Shown here piece after piece: positions 7,664-13,452 of a DNA stretch of 13,452 nt. The notes under the pieces were generated by a model. It did no database searches. It worked only from the letters and a program-made list of their open reading frames with translations, and was not told the DNA's origin. Source of the DNA: AP-15 sp035570935 (GTDB lineage: Bacteria > Pseudomonadota > Alphaproteobacteria > ATCC43930 > CGMCC-115725); contig DATMKU010000037.1 of the NCBI GenBank assembly GCA_035570935.1, forward strand, positions 1-13,452, written 5' to 3'. A program made the position numbers and the translations under genes. How positions within the stretch are numbered: position 1 is the stretch's first letter; every line of letters starts with the position of its first letter.

Positions 7664-9922
7664 ATGTCCGATCCCGCTGTCCTCGCAACCCGGCCGGCCG
7701 ATGCGGCGGCGCCCCATCTCGCGGCGCTCAACGACGCTCAGCGCTGCGCCGTCGAGGCGGTCGACGGCCCGGTCCTGGTATTGGCCGGCGCCGGTACCGG
7801 CAAGACTCGGGTGCTGACGACGCGCCTCGCCCATATCCTCGCCACTCGCCGCGCTTTCCCGTCGGAACTGCTCGCCGTCACCTTTACCAACAAGGCGGCG
7901 CGCGAGATGCGCGAGCGGCTCGAAGCGATGATCGGCCGCGCCGCCGACGGGCTGTGGCTCGGCACCTTTCACGCGATCGCAGCGCGCATCCTGCGCCGCC
8001 ACGCCGAAGCGGTTGGCCTCAAATCGAGCTTTACGATCCTCGACACCGACGACCAGATTCGCCTTCTAAAGCAGATCCTGCAGGCCGAGGACATCGACGC
8101 GCGGCGCTGGCCGGCGCGGGTTTTGCTGTCGGTCATCCAGCGCTGGAAGGACCGCGGCCTCGGCCCCGGGAAAGCGCCGCGCGGCGACGGCGACGGTTTT
8201 GCCGACGGCCGCGCGATCCGGCTTTACGAGCGCTATCAGGAGCGGCTGGCGACCGTCAACGCCGTCGATTTCGGCGATTTGCTGTTGCACAACCTCACCC
8301 TCTTCACCGGCCATCCCGATATTCTCGCCGAGTATCACCGGCGCTTCCGCTATGTGCTCGTCGACGAATACCAAGACACCAACGTCGCGCAGTATTTATG
8401 GCTGCGGCTGCTGGCGCAGGCGCGGCGCAATTTGTGCTGCGTCGGTGACGACGACCAGTCGATCTACAGCTGGCGCGGCGCCGAAATCGGGAACATCCTT
8501 CGCTTTGAGAGCGATTTCCCCGGTGCGACGATCATCCGCCTCGAAGAAAACTATCGCTCGACCTCGCGCATCCTCGCCGCCGCCGCCGGGATGATCGCGC
8601 ACAACAGCGGCCGGCTCGGCAAGACCTTGTGGACCCGAGCCGATGACGGCGACAAGGTCGTCGTCCGCGGCCTGTGGGACGCCGAGGACGAAGCCCGCTG
8701 GGTGGGCGACGAGATCGAGGCGTTGCAGCGCCAGGGCCACGCGCTCGGCGAGATTGCGCTTCTGGTCCGTGCCGGTTTTCAGACCCGCGAGTTCGAGGAA
8801 AGGTTTATCGCGCTCGCTTTGCCGTACCGGGTCATCGGCGGCCCGCGCTTTTACGAGCGCCAGGAAATCCGCGACGCGCTCGCCTATCTGCGCCTCGTCA
8901 ATCAGCCGGCCGACGACCTCGCGTTCGAGCGCATCCTGAACACGCCGCGCCGCGGCATCGGCAGTTCGACTTTGCAACAGCTCCACACCGTGGCGCGCCG
9001 CGAGCAGCTGCCATTGATCGAAGCGGCGCGGATGCTGATGTCAGGCGGCAAAATCCGCGCGGCCGCGCGCAACGCGCTCGCTGCCTTTGTCGCCGCGCTC
9101 GACCGCTGGCGCACCGAGGCCGATCGCGTGTCGCATACCGATCTCGCGCAGATCGTGCTCGACGAATCGGGCTACACCGCGATGTGGCAGGCCGACCGCT
9201 CGCCCGATGCCGCCGGGCGGCTCGAAAATCTGAAGGAGTTGGTCGTGGCGATGGCCGAGTTCGAGAATCTTGGCGGGTTTTTGGAGCATGTCAGCCTGGT
9301 CATGGACAACGCCGCCGATTCCACCGGCGACATGGTCAATCTGATGACCCTGCACAGCGCCAAAGGGCTCGAATTCGACACGGTGTTTCTGCCCGGCTGG
9401 GAGGACGGGCTGTTCCCGAGCCAGCGATCGATGGAGGAAGGGGGGCTCGCCGCCCTCGAGGAAGAACGGCGCCTCGCCTATGTCGGGCTGACCCGCGCGC
9501 GCCGGCGCGGCTATGTGTCGTTTGCCGCCAACCGCCGCATCCATGGCCAATGGCAGAGTGCGATCCGCTCGCGCTTTGTCGACGAATTGCCGGCCGAGCA
9601 TGTCGAATCCGTCGCCGAGCCCGGTCTTGACGCCCGCGCCGCGGCTTCGGGATTTGGCGTGGGCGGTTGGGGCAGCGCGCTCGACCTGCCGCAGGCGGCG
9701 CCATGGACCGAGCGCCGCCGGCCGCTGTTGATCGAAAGCGGTCCGGTGCCGCGCCGCGGCGCCGAAGTGCGCGGGGTCGGCGGGTTTTCAATCGGCGACC
9801 GCGTCTTTCACCAGAAATTCGGCTACGGCATGATCACCGCGGTCGAGGACAACAAGCTTGCAATCCGTTTCGAGCACGCCGGCGACAAAAAGGTCCTCGA
9901 CGCCTATGTCGAGCACACCTGA
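7664..9922 (+). CDS. uvrD: UvrD/PcrA-type superfamily 1A ATP-dependent DNA helicase
   Basis: The 752-residue protein is a 3'-5' DNA helicase acting in nucleotide excision and mismatch repair and in clearing proteins from DNA. Motifs in order: Q motif LNDAQR (Q26), Walker A AGAGTGKT (41-48), Ia VTFTNKAAREM (about 72-82), GTFHAIAARIL, Walker B VDEYQDTN (233-240), motif III GDDDQSIYSWRGAE (about 261-274), motif IV EENYRST (294-300), motif V TLHSAKGLEF, and motif VI YVGLTRARRR. The last 48 residues (GDRVFHQKFGYGMI...) are the C-terminal Tudor-like domain that contacts RNA polymerase in PcrA/UvrD. ATG 7664 is preceded by TGAGG; a TTG at 7646 would add six residues and is less likely. It stands alone, with a hydrolase gene convergent downstream. 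UvrD versus PcrA naming is a convention here; RecB-like or Rep alternatives fit less well. Confidence 0.96.
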   Translation: MSDPAVLATRPADAAAPHLAALNDAQRCAVEAVDGPVLVLAGAGTGKTRVLTTRLAHILATRRAFPSELLAVTFTNKAAREMRERLEAMIGRAADGLWLGTFHAIAARILRRHAEAVGLKSSFTILDTDDQIRLLKQILQAEDIDARRWPARVLLSVIQRWKDRGLGPGKAPRGDGDGFADGRAIRLYERYQERLATVNAVDFGDLLLHNLTLFTGHPDILAEYHRRFRYVLVDEYQDTNVAQYLWLRLLAQARRNLCCVGDDDQSIYSWRGAEIGNILRFESDFPGATIIRLEENYRSTSRILAAAAGMIAHNSGRLGKTLWTRADDGDKVVVRGLWDAEDEARWVGDEIEALQRQGHALGEIALLVRAGFQTREFEERFIALALPYRVIGGPRFYERQEIRDALAYLRLVNQPADDLAFERILNTPRRGIGSSTLQQLHTVARREQLPLIEAARMLMSGGKIRAAARNALAAFVAALDRWRTEADRVSHTDLAQIVLDESGYTAMWQADRSPDAAGRLENLKELVVAMAEFENLGGFLEHVSLVMDNAADSTGDMVNLMTLHSAKGLEFDTVFLPGWEDGLFPSQRSMEEGGLAALEEERRLAYVGLTRARRRGYVSFAANRRIHGQWQSAIRSRFVDELPAEHVESVAEPGLDARAAASGFGVGGWGSALDLPQAAPWTERRRPLLIESGPVPRRGAEVRGVGGFSIGDRVFHQKFGYGMITAVEDNKLAIRFEHAGDKKVLDAYVEHT

Positions 9923-9940
9923 CCGAAACCCGGGTGTCGG
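9923..9940. terminator. Near-perfect 18-bp palindrome directly after the helicase stop codon
   Basis: CCGAAACCCGGGTGTCGG begins at the first base after TGA and is self-complementary except for one pair. It lies in the convergent gap between the helicase and the hydrolase genes, where a terminator for either strand is expected. There is no T-run behind it and no free loop at its centre, so an intrinsic terminator is only a weak call. A second, weaker inverted repeat (GTCAAA 10068-10073 and TTTGAC 10084-10089) lies closer to the hydrolase stop and has T-rich flanks. Confidence 0.25.
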
Positions 9941-10103
9941 CGTAGCGCCCCTTCTACTCGGTCACACCGGCGAAGGCCGATTGGCGAGAAAATTTACACG
10001 CAAAAATCGCGCCGTTGGCACTCGTCCTCGCAGTGCATGGGCCGATAACTTCTCGCGGTCGAAACCGGTCAAACTGATTGCGTTTTGACGCCTGCCATCC
10101 CAG

Positions 10104-10958
10104 TCAGTAGCCCCGCAGGAACGCGAGGACATGTGCTCCCCACTCGGCCGGCTTCTCGAAGGGCGGCCAGTGCCCGCAGTTGTTGAGCAGCACGAAGCGC
10201 GAATCGGCAATGTGGTTTAGGATCGCGATGCTGACCTCGAAGGCCACCATCCGGTCGTACCGCCCGTGGATCAGGAGGACGGGCGCCTGGATTTGGGCGA
10301 GGTCGGGGGTGTAGTCGTGGGGCAGACTGACCGATTGCCGGCGCGCCTCGATGAACTCGGGCGACCAATTGTGCGCCCGGTGGATGTACTCCACCAGCTC
10401 GTCGGTCACCAGGCTCGCGTCGTCGACGTGCACGGAGAGGTACTGCCGGATGTTCCCGCGGCTCGGGTCGTCCAGGGCTTGGGCAGTGGCCCGGCTGCCC
10501 TCCGAGGGGCGATTGGCCATCAGGTAGCGATCGCCGCCGGTGCCGATGTGGGAGCCGCCCATCACGAACTTCTGGACCCGCTCGGGGTAGGTGATCGCCG
10601 CCACCATCGCCGACTGGCCGCCCTGCGAGTTGCCGACCCAGTATGCCCGCGCGATGCCGAGGGCGTCGAGCAACGCGACCGCGGTTCGCGCCTGGACGGC
10701 GTGCACCCCCTCGCGGTAGACGATCGGACCCGTCTTCGAAAAATTCGGCAGGTCCATCAGGAGGCAGCGGAAGTGCTTTGACAGCTGGCCCACCGTCTTG
10801 TGAAACGTGATCCACGCGGTGGTGCCGGGACCGTACGAGTGGAGGAACAGCACCGGCTCGCCCTCGCCCAAATCGTGGTAGTGCACATTCATGCCCCCAG
10901 CGGCGATCGTTTTGCTGGTGCCCGCCTCGGTGAGGCCATTCGACGCGATGAACGGCAT
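10104..10958 (-). CDS. Alpha/beta hydrolase resembling meta-cleavage-product (C-C bond) hydrolases
   Basis: This 284-residue protein has the full alpha/beta-hydrolase set: an oxyanion region FLHSYGPGT (38-46), nucleophile elbow GNSQGG with Ser111, acid Asp235 in HGRYDRMV, and His263 in NCGHWPPFEKP. The pattern GPGTTAW, LMDLPNFSKT, GNSQGG, and GHW followed by P/E resembles BphD/MhpC-type hydrolases that cut vinylogous diketones from ring meta-cleavage; haloalkane dehalogenase or esterase relatives are possible. The frame is open to 11165, but ATG 10958 has a perfect AAGGAGG 5 nt upstream and starts at the expected N-terminus. It diverges from a class II aldolase-family gene whose relatives handle carboxy-muconic semialdehydes, so joint work in aromatic breakdown is plausible but inferred. 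No signal peptide is seen, so it is cytoplasmic. Confidence 0.88.
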   Translation of the reverse strand: MPFIASNGLTEAGTSKTIAAGGMNVHYHDLGEGEPVLFLHSYGPGTTAWITFHKTVGQLSKHFRCLLMDLPNFSKTGPIVYREGVHAVQARTAVALLDALGIARAYWVGNSQGGQSAMVAAITYPERVQKFVMGGSHIGTGGDRYLMANRPSEGSRATAQALDDPSRGNIRQYLSVHVDDASLVTDELVEYIHRAHNWSPEFIEARRQSVSLPHDYTPDLAQIQAPVLLIHGRYDRMVAFEVSIAILNHIADSRFVLLNNCGHWPPFEKPAEWGAHVLAFLRGY

Positions 10959-10963
10959 GTCTT

Positions 10964-10970
10964 CCTCCTT
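10964..10970 (-). promoter_or_regulatory. Strong Shine-Dalgarno site that fixes the hydrolase start
   Basis: On the minus strand AAGGAGG lies 5 nt before ATG 10958. The frame is open a further 207 bases upstream to 11165, and this site is the reason for rejecting the longer start. The upstream residues also come from IS21 and repeat DNA. Confidence 0.8.
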
Positions 10971-11040
10971 GCGCCGTCTATGAAAAAACGGCTGGTTTTC
11001 AAGTGGTTGACCCGAACCGATCGGCAAAAGCGTTGACTCC

Positions 11041-11124
11041 CCCGCGCCCGAACTTGATCCGGGCACCCGCGTCTCATTTCTCGCAAGATCAAAGGCGTGG
11101 ACGGCCGGGCCAAACCCGGCCAAG
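11041..11124. repeat. Dispersed two-hairpin intergenic repeat of the alphaproteobacterial type
   Basis: Two complementary-arm units flank a short spacer. The first is GCCCG/CGGGC (11046-11050, 11060-11064) around AACTTGATC. The second is GGCCGGG/CCCGGCC (11103-11109, 11115-11121) around CCAAA, preceded by GGCGTGGAC. The wording ACTTGATCCGGG ... GTGGACGGCCGGG(T/C)CAA(G/A)CCCGGCC matches, from memory, a repeat scattered through Bradyrhizobium-like and related genomes that often gives spurious ORFs. Here it separates the hydrolase leader from an IS21 remnant. Such elements may form RNA hairpins or terminate transcription; a role here is not shown. Confidence 0.6.
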
Positions 11125-11134
11125 GGCTCGATGC

Positions 11135-11318
11135 TTGAGCACCCGGCCTCTGGCACCGCATTCATGCTTGAGGCGCAGGATCTCGCGTACGCGTCGCATC
11201 GACACTCTCTCCGCTGGCATCGGATCCCCCCCGCTGAGCTGTTTTACCGCATCGAGGGGCCGCGCAATCCCGGGACCGGCGGCGTGGGTCTCGGTCGCAT
11301 CCGCGAATTAGCGGGACA
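11135..11318 (-). mobile_element. Remnant of an IS21-family insertion sequence (left end and first codons of istA)
   Basis: Minus-strand ATG at 11199 reads MRRVREILRLKHECGA, the characteristic start of the IS21 transposase IstA. The homology fades after about 16-20 codons, where the dispersed repeat begins. Upstream on the same strand, TGTCCCGCTAATTCGCGGAT starts at 11318; IS21 ends begin with TGT, and about 120 bp from terminus to istA is usual, so 11318 is a reasonable left tip. The rest of istA and all of istB are absent. A 9-bp direct repeat ATGCTTGAG (11131-11139 and 11164-11172) lies at the truncation zone. The piece is non-functional. It may influence expression of the flanking divergent genes, but that is speculation. 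Confidence 0.62.
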
Positions 11319-11439
11319 AGGGGGTTAGGAGCATCGGCCAGCCCCGTGTCCATTTCTGGCTACCATATGCCTACCGTGCGGAAGAGCGGCGCAGCGTGGT
11401 CGCCCCGCCCTCCGCTGAGGGACGCAAGAGGGCAAACAG

Positions 11440-12195
11440 ATGAGCAACCTCGATGCTTTGATTACGGACCTGGTGATTGCCAACCGCATCCTCGCCCGGG
11501 AGGAGGTCGTCGACGCCTACGGTCACGTCAGCGTTCGCCATCCCGGCAACCCCGACCACTTCCTGATCGCCCGCTCGCTCGCGCCGGAGCTGGTCAGCCG
11601 CGAAGACATAGTCGAGCTCGACCTGGAGGGGCGCCCGGTGGGCGGCGGGGACCGAAACCTTTATCTCGAGCGCTTCATTCATGCGGCGATCTTCGCGGTG
11701 CGGCCGGATGTCATGGCCGTGGTCCATGCCCATGCCGAGGACACCCTGCCCTTTGGCATTGCCCAGCGGACAAAGCTGCTGCCGGTAATCCACTCTGGAA
11801 GCTTTATCGGCGCCGGGGTGCCCGTCTGGGACATCGCCGAGAAGTTCGGCGATACCAACTTGCTCGTGACCAACATGGCGCAGGCGAGCGATCTCGCGAA
11901 ATGCCTCGGTGCGAATAGTGTTGCGCTGATGCGTGGCCATGGCTTTGCCTCTGCCGCCCGCTCGCTGATCGAGGTCGTACGGCTCTCCGTCTACCTGCCG
12001 CGAAACGCGCGGGCGCTGATGCGCGCGAGGCAGCTGGGCGGGGAGATCACGTACCTTTCGCCAGGTGAGATCGAGGCCCGCAATCGGGGCTACAGCCCCT
12101 ATTCGGTCGAGACCTGGCGCACCTGGGAATATTGGGCAAACAAGGCCGGCTGTGGCCACCTGCTGACCCGGCCTGACGACCAGCCGAAAGCCTGA
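11440..12195 (+). CDS. Class II aldolase/adducin family protein, possible carboxy-muconic semialdehyde decarboxylase type
   Basis: The 251-residue protein matches the zinc-dependent class II aldolase fold. Expected metal and catalytic residues are present with FucA-like spacing: Glu77 (LYLERFIHAAIF), His96 and His98 (VVHAHAED) and His167 (MRGHGF). The N-terminal VIANRILAREEVVDAYGHVS and the PGEIEARN and WEYWANKAG segments resemble, from memory, proteins annotated as HCOMODA/2-hydroxy-3-carboxymuconic semialdehyde decarboxylase rather than sugar-phosphate aldolases. ATG 11440 follows a GAGGG-containing leader about 11 nt upstream. It is divergent from a meta-cleavage-type hydrolase, which supports a shared role in aromatic-ring catabolism; this is inference. 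The closing residues run up to a kdpB relic on the opposite strand. Family call firm, substrate uncertain. Confidence 0.9.
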   Translation: MSNLDALITDLVIANRILAREEVVDAYGHVSVRHPGNPDHFLIARSLAPELVSREDIVELDLEGRPVGGGDRNLYLERFIHAAIFAVRPDVMAVVHAHAEDTLPFGIAQRTKLLPVIHSGSFIGAGVPVWDIAEKFGDTNLLVTNMAQASDLAKCLGANSVALMRGHGFASAARSLIEVVRLSVYLPRNARALMRARQLGGEITYLSPGEIEARNRGYSPYSVETWRTWEYWANKAGCGHLLTRPDDQPKA

Positions 12196-12229
12196 TCCAC
12201 CAGTGGGCGATGCACAAGCCATACCGCAG

Positions 12230-12540
12230 CCCGGGTTTTGGCGCGTCTTGTCAGCAAGGCGTGCTTCGCCTCCGGGGTCGCTTCCGCCAGGAAATCGTCG
12301 ACGCCGGCGCGCTTGGCGATGGTAGCGGCAGTCAGGCGGTTATCGCCAGTGATCATGATGGTGCGCAGCCCCATCTGACGCAGCGGGGCGATACGGACGT
12401 CGATGTTCGGCTTGAGCGTATCCTGCAGCACGACCACCCCAAGCGCCGGGTTGCCGTCTGCCACCAAGAGCGCCGTCAAGCACCTCCACCGCTGCTTCCA
12501 GTGCCCGCGCCATCGTCCGATCGCGTCCAGCGAATTTATG
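12230..12540 (-). pseudogene. kdpB: Fragment of a potassium-transporting P-type ATPase subunit B gene
   Basis: Minus-strand codons from 12476 to about 12246 encode TALLVADGNPALGVV, LKPNIDVRIAPLRQMGLRT, IMITGDNRLTAATIAKRAGV and DDFLAEATPEAKHALL. These match the KdpB stretch around the MxTGDN hinge and the KdpB-specific DDFLAEATPEAK sequence. The phosphorylation DKTGT loop and the GDGxND loop are both missing. Upstream, the adjoining frame (ARALEAAVEVLDG, about 12477-12520) looks like the continuation, which implies a frameshift near 12476. On the 3' side similarity stops at about 12240. A normal KdpB has about 680 residues, so only about 15% remains and the piece cannot pump potassium. No kdpA, kdpC or kdpDE is seen in the window. 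Confidence 0.75.
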
Positions 12541-12639
12541 CACGCTTTATGGCGCGGGTGTGGGTTTCGTCTCGAAAACTTATCCGCTGATCGCTTCTTT
12601 AAGAGTGCGCCGCACTGGGCGGGCGATTGAGGTTGGACC

Positions 12640-12849
12640 ATGGCTTTGTTGGAATTCGGTAGACGCCGACCCGTGGGCTTGTCGCACGCACAACGAGCGC
12701 CGAACCGCGCTGTTGGCGCTGGCCGGCAACAAAGCCGACTCGATATCGCGATCGAGGTCGGCAAGACCATGCTGATCCTGATGCTGGTCGCTCTCGGTAT
12801 CGTGGCGCTGCGATGCGTTCTCATTCTGGCATATGGCGTCTTGCACTGA
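12640..12849 (+). CDS. Small single-helix membrane protein of unknown function
   Basis: A 69-residue frame opens at ATG 12640 with GAGG 9 nt upstream. The first 35 residues are basic (FGRRRPVGLSHAQRAPNR) and would stay in the cytoplasm; residues 43-67 form one hydrophobic helix (MLILMLVALGIVALRCVLIL) ending at the C-terminus. This is the layout of small C-tail-anchored membrane proteins. No family is recognised. The next gene starts 3 bp after its TGA, so the two are probably translated together. An opposing frame (12580-12888, minus) is the poorer choice because it is low-complexity and has no ribosome site. Confidence 0.6.
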   Translation: MALLEFGRRRPVGLSHAQRAPNRAVGAGRQQSRLDIAIEVGKTMLILMLVALGIVALRCVLILAYGVLH

Positions 12850-12852
12850 GCG

Positions 12853-13179
12853 GTGGCGGTTGTGACCTTGCGCCTGCAAATCTGCCATGACATTGGCCGC
12901 AGCTGGAGCGTGCGCGGCTTGTCGGCACAGCCGACAACAGATTTTGCGAGTCTACGCGCGGTCATCGACTATGCGCGTCGGGAATGTGCGGGGGCACCGG
13001 CGACGATCGAGTTGATGGTTGACGGCTTCTATGCCGTGGTCCATCAGGAGAATGGCTGGCCGCGGGAGCTCGTCGCTCCTGAAGCCGAGCCACTTAGCAG
13101 AGGCTCGGGAGATGGCGGTGGAGACCGTTCCCACTTCCGCCGGCTGTGCGACTGGGTAACAGGAAGGCGGTTAGGGTGA
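12853..13179 (+). CDS. Hypothetical small soluble protein
   Basis: The 108-residue frame begins at GTG 12853, 3 bp after the preceding stop; GTG 12862 is an equally possible start giving VTLRLQICHDIGRSW. Alternating strands and one helix are suggested: LRLQIC, SWSVRGLSAQPTTDF, SLRAVIDYARRECAGAP, ATIELMVDGFYAVVHQ, with a polar, glycine-rich tail. The pattern of a helix YARREC followed by ATIEL and a Trp-Pro motif is one I associate with short uncharacterised Rhizobiales proteins near stress or low-oxygen genes, but I cannot name a family. Its TGA overlaps by a few bases the stop of the convergent cyclic-nucleotide-binding gene. Confidence 0.6.
   Translation: MAVVTLRLQICHDIGRSWSVRGLSAQPTTDFASLRAVIDYARRECAGAPATIELMVDGFYAVVHQENGWPRELVAPEAEPLSRGSGDGGGDRSHFRRLCDWVTGRRLG
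12919..12937. repeat. Perfect 8-bp inverted repeat inside the small soluble protein gene
   Basis: TTGTCGGC and GCCGACAA (12919-12926 and 12930-12937) flank ACA. The arms encode part of GLSAQPTT. The symmetry is perfect and the loop is short, so it could be a hairpin in mRNA or a protein-binding site, but coding constraint alone can produce it. Confidence 0.3.
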
Positions 13180-13452
13180 GCGCGTACTGTCAGGACGCCG
13201 CCTCGCGGCGCGATCGTGGTCGTCCCGGTTCATCGCAAGCCGCGTTTGCGCAACGCGGTTGATGGCCGCTCCGGCATCGGGGTTCGCCGTGACGAAGCGA
13301 TCGAAGTCGGCCTTTCGCAGCACCAGCAACCGGCAGTAGCTCAACGCCACAACGTCGGCTTGGCGCGGCCGGCCCGTCAGCAAGGCCATTTCGCCGAAGA
13401 ATTCGCCGGTTCCGAGGCGCACGTTCCGCACCGGCAGCCTGACCTCGACCGC
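13171..13452 (-). CDS. Cyclic nucleotide-binding domain protein, C-terminal part only
   Basis: The minus-strand frame enters from the right edge and ends with TAA at 13171-13173, giving 93 visible residues. It holds the second half of a cNMP-binding beta-roll: GTGEFFGEMALLTGRPRQADVV is the phosphate-binding cassette with Gly, Glu and the Arg that contacts the cyclic phosphate, followed by CRLLVLRKADFDRFVTANPD and the C helix AINRVAQTRLAMN. There is no helix-turn-helix after the domain, so it is not a Crp/Fnr regulator; a cNMP-gated channel, transporter or stand-alone sensor with the domain at its C-terminus is more likely. The GTG at 13431 is internal to the domain and not the true start. The N-terminus lies outside the window. 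Confidence 0.85.
   Translation of the reverse strand, partial: AVEVRLPVRNVRLGTGEFFGEMALLTGRPRQADVVALSYCRLLVLRKADFDRFVTANPDAGAAINRVAQTRLAMNRDDHDRAARRRPDSTRSP

Larger units (their letters stand above)
10971..11439. other. Divergent gap between hydrolase and aldolase genes, filled by repeat and IS debris
   Basis: This 470-bp gap has no credible intact gene. It contains the two-hairpin repeat (11041-11124), the IS21 remnant (11135-11318) and about 120 bp before the aldolase start. Promoters for both divergent genes should lie at its two ends; I could not assign -35/-10 boxes with confidence and saw no clear regulator operator. Short frames in it (for example 11003-11311 plus, 11162-11353 minus) are low-complexity by-products of the repeat and IS sequence. 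Confidence 0.6.

Noticed and set aside
8674..9630. 318-codon plus-strand frame inside the helicase gene
   Set aside because: It lies wholly within uvrD in another frame and is arginine-rich with no recognisable motif; a product of high GC content.
11053..11064. FNR/FixK-type half site TTGATCCGG
   Set aside because: Only one half of the TTGAT-N4-ATCAA dyad is present and it is part of the dispersed repeat.
10104..11165. Longer 353-residue start for the alpha/beta hydrolase
   Set aside because: The extra N-terminus would be coded by repeat and IS21 DNA, and a perfect Shine-Dalgarno site marks ATG 10958.
12099..12965. 288-codon minus-strand frame as one intact gene
   Set aside because: Only about 80 central codons resemble KdpB; the rest is low-complexity sequence opposite other genes.
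1..13452. CRISPR array, tRNA or rRNA genes, prophage or defence island
   Set aside because: No regularly spaced repeats, no cloverleaf or rRNA-like segments, and no phage or defence protein signatures were seen.

Overview
The window is GC-rich, gene-dense DNA with an alphaproteobacterial look. The evidence for this is the thrC-M16 peptidase pair, the AddAB-era style UvrD/PcrA helicase with a C-terminal Tudor-like tail, an orphan xanthine-dehydrogenase-type molybdoenzyme subunit, a dispersed hairpin repeat of the kind common in Rhizobiales intergenic regions, and small hypothetical proteins of Rhizobiales style. No rRNA, tRNA or CRISPR array was seen. Order or genus cannot be fixed from this sequence alone.

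Left part (1-6044): core metabolism. On the minus strand a threonine synthase (thrC) overlaps by 4 bp the start of an M16 zinc peptidase that runs off the left edge. Divergent from thrC is a molybdopterin-binding subunit of the xanthine dehydrogenase family (2461-4797). It has no FAD or iron-sulfur partner in the window and carries Gln where the family's catalytic Glu is expected. A small two-helix membrane protein (4870-5106) follows and meets hemC (porphobilinogen deaminase, minus strand) tail to tail; the two stop codons share one CTAG.

Middle (6045-9922): a hairpin-rich leader region upstream of hemC, then what looks like one membrane-anchored hypothetical gene broken by an in-frame TAG and a frameshift (6249-7333), a spacer, and a complete uvrD/pcrA-type helicase gene.

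Right part (9923-13452): an accessory-looking zone. An alpha/beta hydrolase resembling meta-cleavage-product hydrolases (minus) and a class II aldolase/adducin-family enzyme (plus) stand head to head and could form part of an aromatic-compound catabolic route. The region between them holds a dispersed intergenic repeat joined to a short remnant of an IS21-family insertion sequence (left end plus the first codons of istA). After the aldolase come a kdpB fragment on the minus strand, two tightly coupled small hypothetical genes, and the C-terminal part of a cyclic-nucleotide-binding-domain protein that enters from the right edge. Several gene relics and an IS scar mark 11-13 kb as a site of past rearrangement. 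I found no convincing new multi-gene system; the most useful leads are the Gln substitution, the broken membrane gene, the IS21 scar and the hydrolase/aldolase pair.
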